A DNA stretch of 64,000 bases. Source: Gautieria morchelliformis. Taxonomy: Eukaryota; Basidiomycota; Agaricomycetes; Gomphales; Gomphaceae. Positions 1-10,085 of this stretch are shown piece after piece. Position 1 is the stretch's first letter; each line of letters opens with the position of its first letter. The stretch lies in assembly GCA_015179125.1 (NCBI GenBank), contig WHVA01000219.1, positions 1 through 64,000 of the forward strand. Direction: 5' to 3'. The translations under genes were made by a program, and so were the position numbers. The notes under the pieces were generated by a model. It saw only the letters and a program-made list of their open reading frames with translations, was not told the DNA's origin and made no database searches.

Positions 1-2355
1 AAGGAAGTCTTGCGATGACTGCGACTCAACAACCTCTTCGCCAAAGAGGACAAATGCAAGTTTCATCGTTTCGGTTGAATTCCTCAGCTACATACTCTCT
101 CCCGAGGGCCTCACTATGGCGGACGACAAGGTAAAGGTCATTCAAGCTGGCCTGAACCTCGCAAAGTTCGTGACATCCAATCTTTCCTCAGTTTCGCCAA
201 TTTCTACCGACACTTCATTCACAACTACTCGGACATCACCATTCCTCTCACCCGACTTACCCGCAAAGGTACCCCTTGGAACTTTCCAAGGATTGTCGAC
301 AAGCCTTCAACCTGTTGAAAAAGGCGTTCACTACGGCTCCTATCCTTACCCACTGGGATTCCTGATCTTCCACTAATTGTAGAGACTGATGCTTCAGATT
401 ACGCTTTAGTGGCAATCTTATCGTGTGAACCTCGGAAGGTGAACTTCATCCCGTCGCTTTTCACTCCCGCACATTCACCTCTACTGAGCTCAACTATGAT
501 GTTCACGACAAGGAGCTCCTAGCGATCTTTGAAGCTTTTCAACGCTGGCAACACTACCTCAAGGGTTCTGGCGACCCTGTCGACGTTATAACTGATCATA
601 AGAACCTCGAATACTTTTCAACAACAAAGCTTTTAACCCATCGACAAGCTCGGTGGTCAGAATACTTCTCCCAATTCAACCTCGCATCCGTTTCCGACCT
701 GGTCACCTCGGAATGAAACCTGACTCTCTCACTAGACGATGGGACGTCTACCTTAAAGAGGGGAATAGCAACTATGCCACCAAAACCCACAGAACCTATG
801 GCCAGTGTTTACTCAACACCAGCTCGCATTGTCCCTTAGAGCTACTAACCTCGCTCCCGTCATACTCCGAGCTGCTTTGCTGCTTGATACCGGGCAGATC
901 CAAGCTGACATACTAGCGAACCTCCCCTCGGACCCCATAGCCAAGTCACACCTCGGCTTGGTTAATGACCCAAGGTGGACCACAGACCCCAAGGGCTTCC
1001 TCAAGCTTGACAACTGAACCTATGTTCCAGCCGCCCAAGACCTTCGACTTCGCATCCTGCAATACAAGCACGACCACATTCTCTCGGGACACTTTGGGGT
1101 CAACAAGACCTTGGAGCTGATCCGACGAGACTACACTTGGCCAGGGATTATATCCTTTGTCAAGGAGTATTGCAAGACTTGCACCACTTGTATGTGAAGT
1201 AAGCCGCAATGTCACAAGCCCTATGGTATCCTCAAACAACTCCCCATTCCTGAGAAGCCGTGGAATTCCATCTCTATGGATTCATTGAGCAGCTCCCACC
1301 TTCATCTGAGTTCACCTCCATACTAGTGATTGTTGACCGCTTCACTAAGCAGGTTATCTTCATTCCAACCACAGACAAGATAACCTCGCAAGAGCTCGCC
1401 CACCTCTTCGTCCTCCATGTCTTTTCCAAGCATGGAGTCCCCTCACACATCACCTCGGACAGGGGTTCTGAGTTCGTCTCGCACTTCTGGCATTCTCTAG
1501 GAAAGCCTTGGACATGCGGTTGCATTTCACCTTGGATATCATCCCGAGGGTGACGATCAGACCGAGCGTGCTAACCAGACCTTGGAACAGTACCTCAGGA
1601 TTTACTGCAACTATCAGCAGTCCAACTGGGCTTCGCTCCTTCCCCTAGCCGAGTTTGCTTACAACAATGTGCCTAGCGCAACCACTGGTATATCCCCGTT
1701 CTTTGCTAACAAGGGTTGCCACCCGAACCTCGTGGTTCACCCCGAGCGCGACCTTGCCTCGGCATGAGCTCGAGACTTTGTGGTTGACCTGGACGAGCTT
1801 CACCAAGAAATTTGCTGCACCATCCTCGAGGCTCAGAAGACCTACCAAGCCTCGGCTGATGTTCGTCGCAAGCCTGCCCCTGATTTCCAAGTACGATCCC
1901 TCACCTTTGTAAAGGCACAGTACTTCAGGACAACTCGGCCCACCAAGAAGCTCGCCGAGAAGTTCTTGGGTCCTTTTGAGATCATTTCCCAAGCGGGTAC
2001 TCACTCCTTCACCCTTCGACTTCCAGAACACATGCATTCAGTCCATCCAGTATTCCACGTATCCATGCTCGAACCAGCCTCGCCCAACACCATCCCGAAC
2101 CGAGTTCAGCCTCCTCCGCCCCCAGTCGTCATCGACGGCGAACCTGAGTTCAAAGTCTCAGAAATCCTCGACTCCAAGATCAATAATAGACGGAAGAGCT
2201 GCAAACTGCTCTATCTCGTTCGGTGGACTGGTTACGAAGGTACCGATGAAGAATCCTCGTGGATCCTCGCTTCCGAGCTTGATCATGCCTCGGAGCTGGT
2301 CACTGACTTCCACGAGTCTTGTCCGGGCAAGCTGGGACCTTTGACTGCTCTATGA
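1..2355 (+). pseudogene. Ty3/Gypsy chromovirus pol, 3' part, degraded
   Basis: This is the end of a retrotransposon polyprotein that copies the element RNA and inserts the DNA. Translation in shifting frames gives the RT thumb and the RNase H start (IVETDASDYA near 385-415), RNase H ([25 protein letters not shown] near 495-620), the integrase zinc region (HDHILSGHFG then CKTCTTC, 1070-1195), the integrase core ([20 protein letters not shown], 1270-1600) and an intact last frame, 1780-2355. That frame ends in a chromodomain (VSEILDSK, YLVRWTGYEGTDEESSW). The chromodomain places it with the chromoviruses, which target heterochromatin. Several frameshifts and stops (for example TGA at 715 and 1016) make it inactive. 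The 5' part and the 5' LTR lie outside the window. Confidence 0.9.
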
Positions 2356-2474
2356 TCATTTCCTTGTTTAACCCCCATGACCCCCAGTAGTTAGACAACA
2401 AAAAATCCTCGCAATCGAACAACAAACAAAAAGAAAAGAAAAACACCAAGAAATTCCATTATTCCCTTAGTTAG

Positions 2475-3616
2475 TTACTCCAACATCCTCATATCTTCCC
2501 CCTCGCTTCCCTCACTATCCTCGCCCGACTCCTCATTACTACTACTACTTCGCTCCACTAGACCCCCATGTCCCCCATAATTCACCAAATCTCTTGCCGC
2601 CTGCATCTGCTTCAAATAATTTCGCCTCCTCCTTATCCTCATAAACTCTACATCCGCCCTGTTCATCCTATCATTCGCCGCCCTAAACTCCCCCAACAAC
2701 TCACAAACCCTCTCCCCAACCTCGCCAACCTTCTGTCCCACATCCCTCACCGCCGCTATCAACTCCCTCATCTCAGCACTTCACTCTGACCTTTTCGTTT
2801 TCTTGTCCTTCTTCACCCTCCGACCTTCCTCGACCTCGGTTTCCTTCCCCTCACTCTGCCTCACCTCCTCAACCTCGCTCCCCTCACTCTGCCTCGCTCC
2901 CCCAGCCTCCTTTCCCTTCTCCTCGCTCAACCTCGCTTCCATCCGCTCCACCCTCACCTCCAAGTTTCGCTCGACCCAATCACTTGAGTCATCGTCGTTT
3001 TCAACATCGTCCCAAACCTTGGTCTCTTTCTTCGGCCTCGGTTTGTCCTCGCTGTCCTTGCTCCTCACCCACTTCCTGCCCACCTCGCTCGCCTGACCTT
3101 TCCCTGGGTTCGCCTTGCTGCAACGACCATGGGCTATACTACAGCCCAAAGATCACGTCCTGCACCACACGCAGGCACCCTGGTCGGCGATGCCGAAGTC
3201 GAGGCTAATGGCCCGAAGGCACGTATAGTCGCGCTCTTCGCAGTGCGCGCACCTTGCCTCGGCCTTAGTCGCGAGCTGCCACTCGCGGGGCCCTCCGTCG
3301 GCAAGCTTGTACCCATATAGGGTCAAGTCTGATGGGTGATATGCGAATAACATCTGCTTATACTACTCAAATCAGCGACGTTCCAAGACGAGACTACGAT
3401 GGTACTCACCTTCTTGCCTTTCGGCCCTTCCTGCCACGGCTCCCGCATGTCTATGGCCCCTGCATCCTCGATGGGCCACTGGACGACCTTGGGTCAAACC
3501 TCGTGCATAACCTCGCCCGAGGGACCATCCTCCTCAGACAGCAAGGTCTGGTCGAAGGCGTTGTTCGCGCTGTTTTCATCGACAGCAGAGTTGAAGAGTG
3601 CTTGAGGGCGCACCAT
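2475..3616 (-). pseudogene. Antisense spliced gene inside the chromovirus: double Cys-cluster protein
   Basis: Between pol and the 3' LTR, on the opposite strand, there is a long reading frame. Exon 1 runs from an ATG at 3616 to 3410 (69 codons). A 56-nt intron follows (3409-3354; GTGAGT donor, AAGCAG acceptor, phase 0). Exon 2 runs 3353-2475 (about 290 codons). Exon 2 begins with a cysteine array, CAHCEERDYTC then CVWCRT and GCSIAHGRC, i.e. two C-x2-C-x5/6-C clusters about 16 residues apart. A charged Glu/Lys/Ser region follows, then a C-terminal helix that looks like a coiled coil (MRELIAAVRDVGQKVGEV). Three in-frame TGA codons (3494-3496, 3153-3155, 2781-2783) interrupt it; each fits Arg CGA. 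A minus-strand TATA-like run lies about 100 bp upstream. The family is not recognised; a zinc-binding nucleic-acid-binding role is inference. Confidence 0.6.
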
Positions 3617-3713
3617 ATTCGTTGGCACTTGGGTTTGCTGCCTCCTACCCAGCCTTTTATCTAACCTCGGCTACGATTTAAGCTTCGCCTTTCCGGCTAC
3701 TTAACATTGGGTC

Positions 3714-3725
3714 GGGATATATATT
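3714..3725 (-). promoter_or_regulatory. Possible TATA box of the antisense gene
   Basis: On the minus strand the sequence GAATATATATCCC lies about 100 bp upstream of the ATG at 3616. It is the only TATA-like run in that interval, so it is a candidate promoter for the antisense gene. Position is the only evidence. Confidence 0.3.
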
Positions 3726-3788
3726 CAAGGATAGGCGAACCTTGTTCATATTACGGCCTCGAGGGTCTCGGCCATAAGGGGGGGATAC

Positions 3789-4345
3789 TGTAAGAACCTG
3801 GCCTTTGGCCGGTTACTTACCGGTATAACCTTTCGTCTGAACCCAAGCCTTGTGATACTTGTGCCCAAGTACTTGTGATTCTAATCCTGCGCCCGAGCCC
3901 GAGCCCGAGCCCGAGCTAGAGCTCATATCCAACCTTGATCCCATGCCCGAATCCCCTTAGTTACTGATTCCGCTCCATCACGCATCATTCGTATATTACC
4001 TCGCCCTGACCTCGCCCTGACCTTTCCCCGCATTTGCTCACCCCTGACTTGTACCCTCGCTCATATATAAACCCCCTTGTATGCATTCCTACTCCTCAGT
4101 CTGAAAATAAACTATCATATACTTTGATCCCTAGTTAGTTTCTAAGCCTCGCCTCTTAAGCCAAACCTCGCCTCTTATTCGTTTGCCTCCGAAGTTGGGA
4201 CTCGTGCGTAGGGTCGGCGCAGCACATAAGCTGAAGCCTAGTCCCTCTCCGACTTCCCTATCAGAACCTCACCCCGTAACCTCGGACCGTACCTCGGGTT
4301 TCACCCCCAAGCTCGGTCAACCTTACGAAGGATCGTATCATAACA
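3789..4345 (+). repeat. 3' LTR of the first chromovirus
   Basis: The LTR starts TGTAAGAACC right after a polypurine tract (AAGGGGGGGATAC, 3776-3788) and ends CATAACA, giving the usual TG...CA ends over 557 bp. Inside are a TATA-like ATATATAA at 4064-4071 and an AATAAA at 4106-4111. A CCCGAG hexamer run lies at 3892-3917. Immediately after 4345 an unrelated minus-strand Copia reading frame begins, so the element was inserted into Copia. The partner LTR and the left copy of the target duplication are outside the window. Confidence 0.8.
3892..3917. repeat. CCCGAG hexamer run in the LTR
   Basis: About four copies of the CCCGAG hexamer in tandem lie within the U3 part of the LTR. Short and probably slippage-generated. 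Confidence 0.7.
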
Positions 4346-5458
4346 GTGGGTCTGTACTTCAGCTGTATTGCACCCTCTTCAATTTGATGCCTAATAAAAT
4401 AATACTTTACATCAATGTGCTTCATAGGACTTAAAGCCTTTTGGTGGTTAGTGAAGGCAATCGTTCCCTGATTGTCTTTGTAGATGATGGTAGGGTCGTC
4501 GAGGTTAAAACCTAATTCTTGAAGAAGATGGCGTGTCCATAGTATCTTGTGTGCAGTTTCTGAGAGGGCAATATATTCCAATTCTGCTGAAAAAAGAGCA
4601 ACAGAGCTCTGCTTCTTTGAGGACCATGAAACGGCACCTTTGCCTAAAAATATGGTGAATCCACTCATTGATTTCCTATCCTCAGCATCTCCAGCAAAAT
4701 CAGCATCTGAATATGCATGCAGGGAGAATTTTTCTCTGCCAAGTGCTAAAGTTTAATCGCGAGTGTGGTAAACATATTGAAGGATTTGCTTAGCTAGTTT
4801 CCAATGAGCTTGACTGGGGTTGGATGAATATCGCGCCAATTTATTAATAGGGTGAGCTATGTCAGAGTGCGATACTGTGGCAGCAAACATTAGGCTGCTG
4901 ATCAGCTGATCAGCTCACGGTATGGAAAATCCTTCAGTTTATCCTTTTGATCCTCATCATTTGTGATCACAGAGAAGTAAATTCCATGGGGAATGGGGAT
5001 TTTGGGTGCTTTTGTGTTCTGTACTTTGAATTTTGCCGCTATGTCCTCAATATAACTTTTCTGCAAGATATGAATAGAATGTGACTTAGTGTCTTGAGTG
5101 ATAGCTGTGCCAAGGATCCAGTGTGCATCGCCTTGGCTGGATACACTGAATCAATGGTTAAACATGTCTTCAAGTTCAAAGAGTTGATCTTCATGTCCTA
5201 CTGAAGTAGCATTGTCAACCCAGAATCCAATGACACCCCATGATCCATTATCCCACATCTTGAAGAATAATGCTCAATCATGCTCTGAGCAGGTCCATTC
5301 GAGTTCTTCCTTCATAAATTCTTCAAGGGTCTTCCTCCACTGAGTTCCACCTTGCTTCGTTCCATAAAGGGCTTTCTTCAACCTTAGAGCTAAGTGTTCC
5401 TTTCCTGGTACTTTAAATCCTTCTGGTTGCTCAACCCATACATTCTCCTGACACTGCA
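4346..5458 (-). pseudogene. Copia reverse transcriptase C-terminus and RNase H
   Basis: Minus-strand frames give VEQPEGFKVPGKEH and RLKKALYGTKQ (5440-5330), typical of Copia RT. Further on come SYIEDIAAKF, PYRELI, SDIAHPINKLARYSSNPSQ, YSDADFAGD and finally AELEYIALSETAHKILWTR and YKDNQGTIAFTNHQ of RNase H (4650-4400). The last open stretch is fused at its C-terminus to 28 codons of the neighbouring Gypsy LTR, so the native Copia stop is gone. Several frameshifts lie between 4700 and 5270. Confidence 0.85.
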
Positions 5459-5842
5459 GGCATATAAAAGTTTTCTTGTCTGAAAAACTATTAAAAAAAC
5501 TGTAAAGATATTCCAAATATTTTTAGTGTTTTTTATGTAAAAAAAACTATAATAAAATTTTGTGTTTTTATTAGAATTTGTTGAGCAAGAAAATTGTAAA
5601 AAAATTCAAAGTTTTGCTCAGGGTTTTTTATAGGTTTCTTTGTGTTTTCACAAAGAAACTTATAAAAAGACATAAAAAACCGCAAAAAACTTTAAACTTT
5701 TTCACAATTTTCTTGCTCAACAAATTCTAACAAAAAACACAAAATTATGTTAATTTTTTTTACATTAAAAACTCTAAAAAAAATTGGAATATCTTTACAG
5801 TTTTTTGAACAGTTTTTTGGACCAGAAAATTTTTATATGCCT
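5459..5842. mobile_element. AT-rich foldback (palindromic) element
   Basis: The two halves are near-perfect inverted repeats over about 190 bp each. The outer ends are AGGCATATAAAAG and CTTTT-type AT runs ending TATATGCCT. The centre lies near 5645-5650 (GGTTTCTTTGTG and CACAAAGAAAC). It sits inside the Copia RT coding region, between the VKSAYPHG motif and the VEQPEGF motif, so it is a later insertion. There is no coding capacity. It looks like a MITE or foldback transposon; a transposase family cannot be assigned and no clear target duplication was found. Confidence 0.65.
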
Positions 5843-7170
5843 CTAGTGTGAATAACTCCATGTGGATATGCTGATTTCACATTGAATTGGCAGACTTTGA
5901 GATTGTACATCGTGCCGATGGCTAAAATGATATGGAAAGTTTTCCCATTATATGACAGGAGTGTCAAGATTGGTTTTTAGGTGTTAATATCGTGTATCAG
6001 TGAACACAGCGAATGCCCGAATAGCTTGTGTGAATAATTATGCTGTTCGGAAAATACATGAACCAATGAATGTTCACAGCATAGGAGGGTTTCCCGAACG
6101 GGGCTTGCCCTATCTACAGTCGTAGCGAAATGGCCCGTGGCGCTTGACGATACAACGTGCAAGGTGTCACGGAAGGGCTGTCTAAGTAGCGACAATCTGT
6201 TCACTGGCAAAGGTGCTCCTTCGGAGCCCTTCGCCAACAGCACAGAAAATAGTTTGAAGGCTAAGGTAACGAAGATGACGTATGAGAACTCACCAGTGAT
6301 GCCTAAGTCCTCTGCTGGTCGAAGATAGAAATCTCCAAGAGAAGGCTTAAGATGATGATCGCAGCAAGGTCAAGTTTGCACAAGATAGACGACGTATGAT
6401 AATTGAACTGGAGAATATACATGCAAATGTAAACTACTTATATTGAATGCTCGCAAGGTATTAGCGAATAGGAAAGAGGCCGTCGTGAGTCAGGGTCGGA
6501 TAGGGGTGCGCAGTCATGATACTAAGTAGATGGAATAAACATACAATAGAGTGAGGGAAGAATGCGAACATGAAATGACGGAGAATAAAGGTGGCGAAGG
6601 CACTTATGGACAAAACCATGTCTTGGGACCCGCATACATGCTACCCTGCACGGACTCTTCGTCTACTGGGTTGATCCCGCATGACCTATGGAAGGGACGT
6701 CCTGCGAACACACTTTGGCCATATGAACACCCAAAGGGGTTGGATTAAGAAGATGATGGGGTTAATGATGAACCATCATACCGGGTGAATGGTATCGATC
6801 ATATTTGATGGCGTGCCTGCTGGCGAAATGCGCGAGTAGCGAATAATGGTTCGGAGAATGGGGCGAACAGCAAGTAGAGTGGACGTAGAGGGGGAGTGGT
6901 CGGTGGGTGCAGCGAACTCTGGCGAAGATGCTAGGGAGTGACGAGAGGGAACATAGAGACAGTGGGGTAAGAGAAATAGACAGGTCATAACAAGGAGCAT
7001 AGGTCTCATTGTAATGGAGACCAGGTACTTGACTATACCCTTTAGTGACGATCCGAACCTTATGTTTAGTGATTATATCATCATGACACGTTGAATGCAG
7101 TGCCATACCAGTTTTGAGCATTTGCGTGTTGGGAGGAGGGTCAGCAGGTTCGCTGAACACGTTGTGATCA
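5843..7170 (-). pseudogene. Copia reverse transcriptase N-terminal half (interrupted)
   Basis: Minus-strand frames read KHKVRIVTKGYSQVPGLHYN and ETYAPCYD (7075-6990), then, beyond the 5983-6981 insertion, ILAIGTMYNLKV and FNVKSAYPHGVIHTR (5930-5845). These are the N-terminal RT motifs of Copia (K-x-G-x-x-Q, the AP motif and D/N-VKSAY). The catalytic Asp of the DVKSAY motif is Asn here. Joining the flanks with one AGGT copy keeps the frame. Confidence 0.8.
5983..6981. mobile_element. 999-bp insertion in Copia RT, possible solo LTR
   Basis: This non-Copia segment is flanked by AGGT on both sides (5979-5982 and 6982-6985). Taking it out with one AGGT restores the Copia RT reading frame. The ends read GTTAATATCG and AATAGAC; with the adjacent bases they look like TG...CA, as in an LTR. 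No protein of known family is encoded. Direct 4-bp duplication and length fit a solo LTR, but the family is not recognised. Confidence 0.5.
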
Positions 7171-7289
7171 ACTATGTTCTGTCACTCTGCCTGACATGCT
7201 CACTCCCATGCTTCTCCTTCTTCACCGGGTAAGTTTAACGCATTGTGTATGTTTGTTGGCTCTCCTATGATGTTGGCTGACATCATTAT

Positions 7290-8554
7290 AGAGTCTTCAG
7301 ATTAGTTATTGGTTGCTATCAAGGATTGTATCACTCTGTGTGTTTTACCTGAATGTGTCATTCCCTGAGGAAAGTCAGGTACATCTGAAACTAACTTTGA
7401 TCGATCTTGTTCAGGCTGATCAGACAAAACCTCTTCTATTGTCACATGGCCCTGATCCTCAGGGCCATATTTGACATGTGTAGGATGTGCTGGGATACGT
7501 ATAAAAAGCTGTGGGGGTATAGCTGGAGCTGGAGGTGCTGCTGGAGGTTTTTGAGGTGTATATGATGTTGGTTTCATAGTTGCTGACTCACTGACATTGC
7601 AAGGCATAGCATTGTCGCTGTATACTGTAGGTATTGTGGTGGTTACTGCGCCTTCATGAAAGATAATGTCCCTCACCTTATCTACATGGCATGTACCTGG
7701 ATACCAAACTAAGTATCTGGTGGAATATGGTTCATACCCCACCATGTACACCATATGAAGGTACTACCATGGTCTTCACTGCCACTGACCACAAATTCTT
7801 TGGCAGTTTAGATGTGTACAACATTGCTCGTGCCCCCTCTGTAATTGTGCATATCATTCTTTCAGCGACACCATTTTGTTTGTGCATATATGGATGGAGA
7901 TGTACAAGGTGATACCTTTCTCCTTTAGATATCTATTTATCTCACTGTTAACAAATTCAGTTCCATTATCTGCCATAATACCATGGATTATGGCACTGTA
8001 GCCAGTCTCAAATTGCTGGATGTATTCTCGAACTTTGGAAATGACCTCCAATTTGAGGGTAAGTGGTTCCACCCAAACCACTCACGTATAGTCATCAGCG
8101 ATGATCAGGAATTTTTTTTTCCATCAAAACTGGTTGTCTCCATGGGACTGGCCAAGTCCATATGGATCAATTCGCCTGTGTGAGTCGCTCTTGTCCTCCC
8201 TGTTTTAAACAGCATCTTATGCTGTTTACTGTGTATGCACGCTAAACAATCCGCACTAGAAATTTGATCTTCGATGATTTGCATGCCTGTGGCATGCTTC
8301 GCTGCCAAATTGCATACATCTGCGACGTTCAGATGTCCAAGTCTCTAATGCCAACGCATAGCATCATTCTCTTCCTTCACTGTAAGTGTCATTACTGCTT
8401 CATCAAGTCTACCATTCAACTCTTCTGCAGTAGGTTCTATGATCAAGTGAACAATCGGGCATGGGTTGCGTGTCTGCACAATCGAGCAATCTGCAGGGTA
8501 AGTGTTTCCTCTTTCATGTACTTCGGCTACTAATCTATTTGCCGAGTCTTTGAT
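7290..8554 (-). pseudogene. Copia pre-integrase and integrase
   Basis: In minus-strand order: ADCSIVQTRNPCPI, EENDAMRWH and GHLNVADVCN (GAG-pre-integrase zinc region, 8540-8290), CLACIHSKQHKM, TGELIHMDLASPMET (integrase core start with Asp), MADNGTEFVNSEINRYLKEKG (second Asp; 7990-7920), then after a deletion the integrase C-terminal segment GYEPYSTRYLVWYPG (7745-7690) and a proline-rich linker. The third catalytic residue region is missing or garbled around 7770-7900, so the integrase is inactive. Confidence 0.85.
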
Positions 8555-8559
8555 GGTAC

Positions 8560-8918
8560 TGTCAGGGTTCACGCGTTTCCTTCCACAAGTTTCTATTTCC
8601 TTCCATGAGTTTCCGTCACCTTCCGTCAGTTTCCATAACCTTCCGTCACACTCTATCACCTTCCGTCACCTTCCATCACTTTCCATCACTTTCCATGACC
8701 TTCCATCACTTTCCGTCACCTTCCATAACCTTCTACAAGTTTCCGTCTTCCCTATTATGTAAGCCTTGCCAGCGCTATAAGACTGTAGCCCGTGTGGTGG
8801 CATTTCCTCAGCTTGATCTCTGAGGATACCCACTATACAGTTGGTCATTGTCCTAGTATCGGCTCTTATCTCCTTGAGTATCTTTGGTTGTGGCTTTGTC
8901 ATTAGTGTTGCCCTCACA
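8560..8918 (+). repeat. 5' LTR of chromovirus element 1
   Basis: It begins TGTCAGGGTTCAC and ends GCCCTCACA. The U3 part (8575-8752) is a run of degenerate 10-11 bp repeats of the type CTTTCCRTCAC. A TATA-like CTATAAG lies at 8775-8781. AGCTTGATCT (8810-8819), about 35 bp further on, is complementary to the site just inside the element (8921-8930). The 3' copy differs by substitutions, by repeat number and by a 59-bp-period duplication. Confidence 0.9.
8575..8752 (+). repeat. Degenerate CTTTCCRTCAC tandem repeats in the LTR
   Basis: About 15 imperfect copies of a 10-11 bp unit (TTCCRTCAC with C/T spacer) fill U3. The 3' LTR has the same array with fewer copies (14640-14805). Such arrays may bind host factors; here this is inference only. 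Confidence 0.8.
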
Positions 8919-8920
8919 GA

Positions 8921-8930
8921 AGATCAAGCT
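8921..8930 (+). other. Putative self-priming site of element 1
   Basis: AGATCAAGCT lies 2 nt after the 5' LTR and is the exact reverse complement of LTR bases 8810-8819, which follow a TATA-like box by about 35 bp and would be near the RNA 5' end. In Tf1/sushi elements the RNA 5' end folds back onto such a site to prime reverse transcription. No tRNA-type primer site is evident here. Confidence 0.6.
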
Positions 8931-8936
8931 CATAGG

Positions 8937-10085
8937 ATGACCCCACACACTTTTCTTAACCAGCCTTCATCTCAGCCTATGGCAAACCAACTCCCAGACG
9001 CATACTGGGACTCCCTGGGTGAACATGGGCCATTTCTTTGAGGCCTCCTTTCCAGCCAAGCACAGCAGCTGCAGCAACTTCAACTGCAGAATCAGGAACT
9101 GCACAATCAGATTGTTAACGTTCACGACCACTTAGCCAATGCTGCCACCAACGCTGCTGTTGCTGCTGCTCAAGCCCTTGCGCCCTCAGTACCTCACAGT
9201 GTCCCTCCATCTACTCGCTCTATCAAAGCAGCAGAACCAGAGAAGTTCAATGGAGACCGTGCAGAGACTGAAGGGTTTATCAGGTCTATCAAGTTGTCCA
9301 TCGCTGTCCAGCCAGCATCCTTCCCAGATGAATGCACAAAGATCCTATATGCTCTTTCCTTCATGACGGGAGGCTCTGCGGAGATATGGGCACACAACGA
9401 GACACAGGCTGTCATTGATGGCACCTCCTCTATATCCACTCTGGAGGGGTTCATTAAACGTGTGGAGGAGGCCTTTGGGGACCCAGATCGTGCCAGAACG
9501 GCTCGCACTAAGCTGCATGACCTTAGGATGGCGTCAGGAATGTCGGCAGATGAATACACGGCTCAATTTGAGATCCTGGCAGGCAGGACAGGCTTTAATG
9601 ATAAGGCACTCGAGGATGCCTATGCTCGTGGCCTTCCAGCAAGTATCCTTGACAAGATCCATGCCCAGCCCTTTCTTCCATCCAACCTCAAAGGCTGGAA
9701 GGAAGCAGCCTGTCAGATTGACCGCAATCATCGCCGTCTGTTAGAGGTCAGGAAGGCACAGACACCTCATGTCCCTAATCGCCCTCCTCCTGCCCGACCA
9801 CTCCACACTCCTGCTACGGCTCCTGTTGTCACAGCACCACCCAGTAATGTGACACCTATGGACATTGACTCATCCTGCCGCCGCACCGAAACACGGACCT
9901 GCTACAACTGTAAGAGACCTGGTCACATTTCACCAGACTGTCCTGAACCTCGCAAGCCACGAATCCGTGCAAACCTCACAGAGGCAGACATTGCAGCAAT
10001 TGTCTCTAAATCTGTAGCAGCGGCGATGGAGGAACGCAAACAGAAGGTGGAAGCCCCTGTCCAAGAGGAAGGAAAGGGTTTTTAG
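8937..10085 (+). pseudogene. Gag of chromovirus element 1 (one TGA)
   Basis: The capsid-nucleocapsid protein frame opens at ATG 8937 and runs to TAG 10083-10085, 382 codons, with one internal stop TGA at 9039-9041 (Arg CGA fits). A Gln-rich heptad stretch (QLQQLQLQNQELHNQ) precedes the retrotransposon gag core (EPEKFNGDRAETEGFI, WAHNETQAVIDG, ARTKLHDLRM, YTAQFEILAGRTGFND). A single CCHC zinc knuckle, CYNCKRPGHISPDC, binds RNA. The last sense codons form a GGGTTTT heptamer in X-XXY-YYZ phase (10076-10082) just before the stop, fitting -1 frameshifting into pol. Confidence 0.9.

Noticed and set aside
2568..3208. Pro/Ser/Leu-rich plus-strand frames
   Set aside because: They mirror the Glu/Lys/Ser-rich antisense exon 2 and have no motif of their own.
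3332..3664. Plus-strand frame of 110 codons before the first LTR
   Set aside because: It is the shadow of the antisense gene's exon 1 and intron, which show splice sites and frame continuity on the minus strand.
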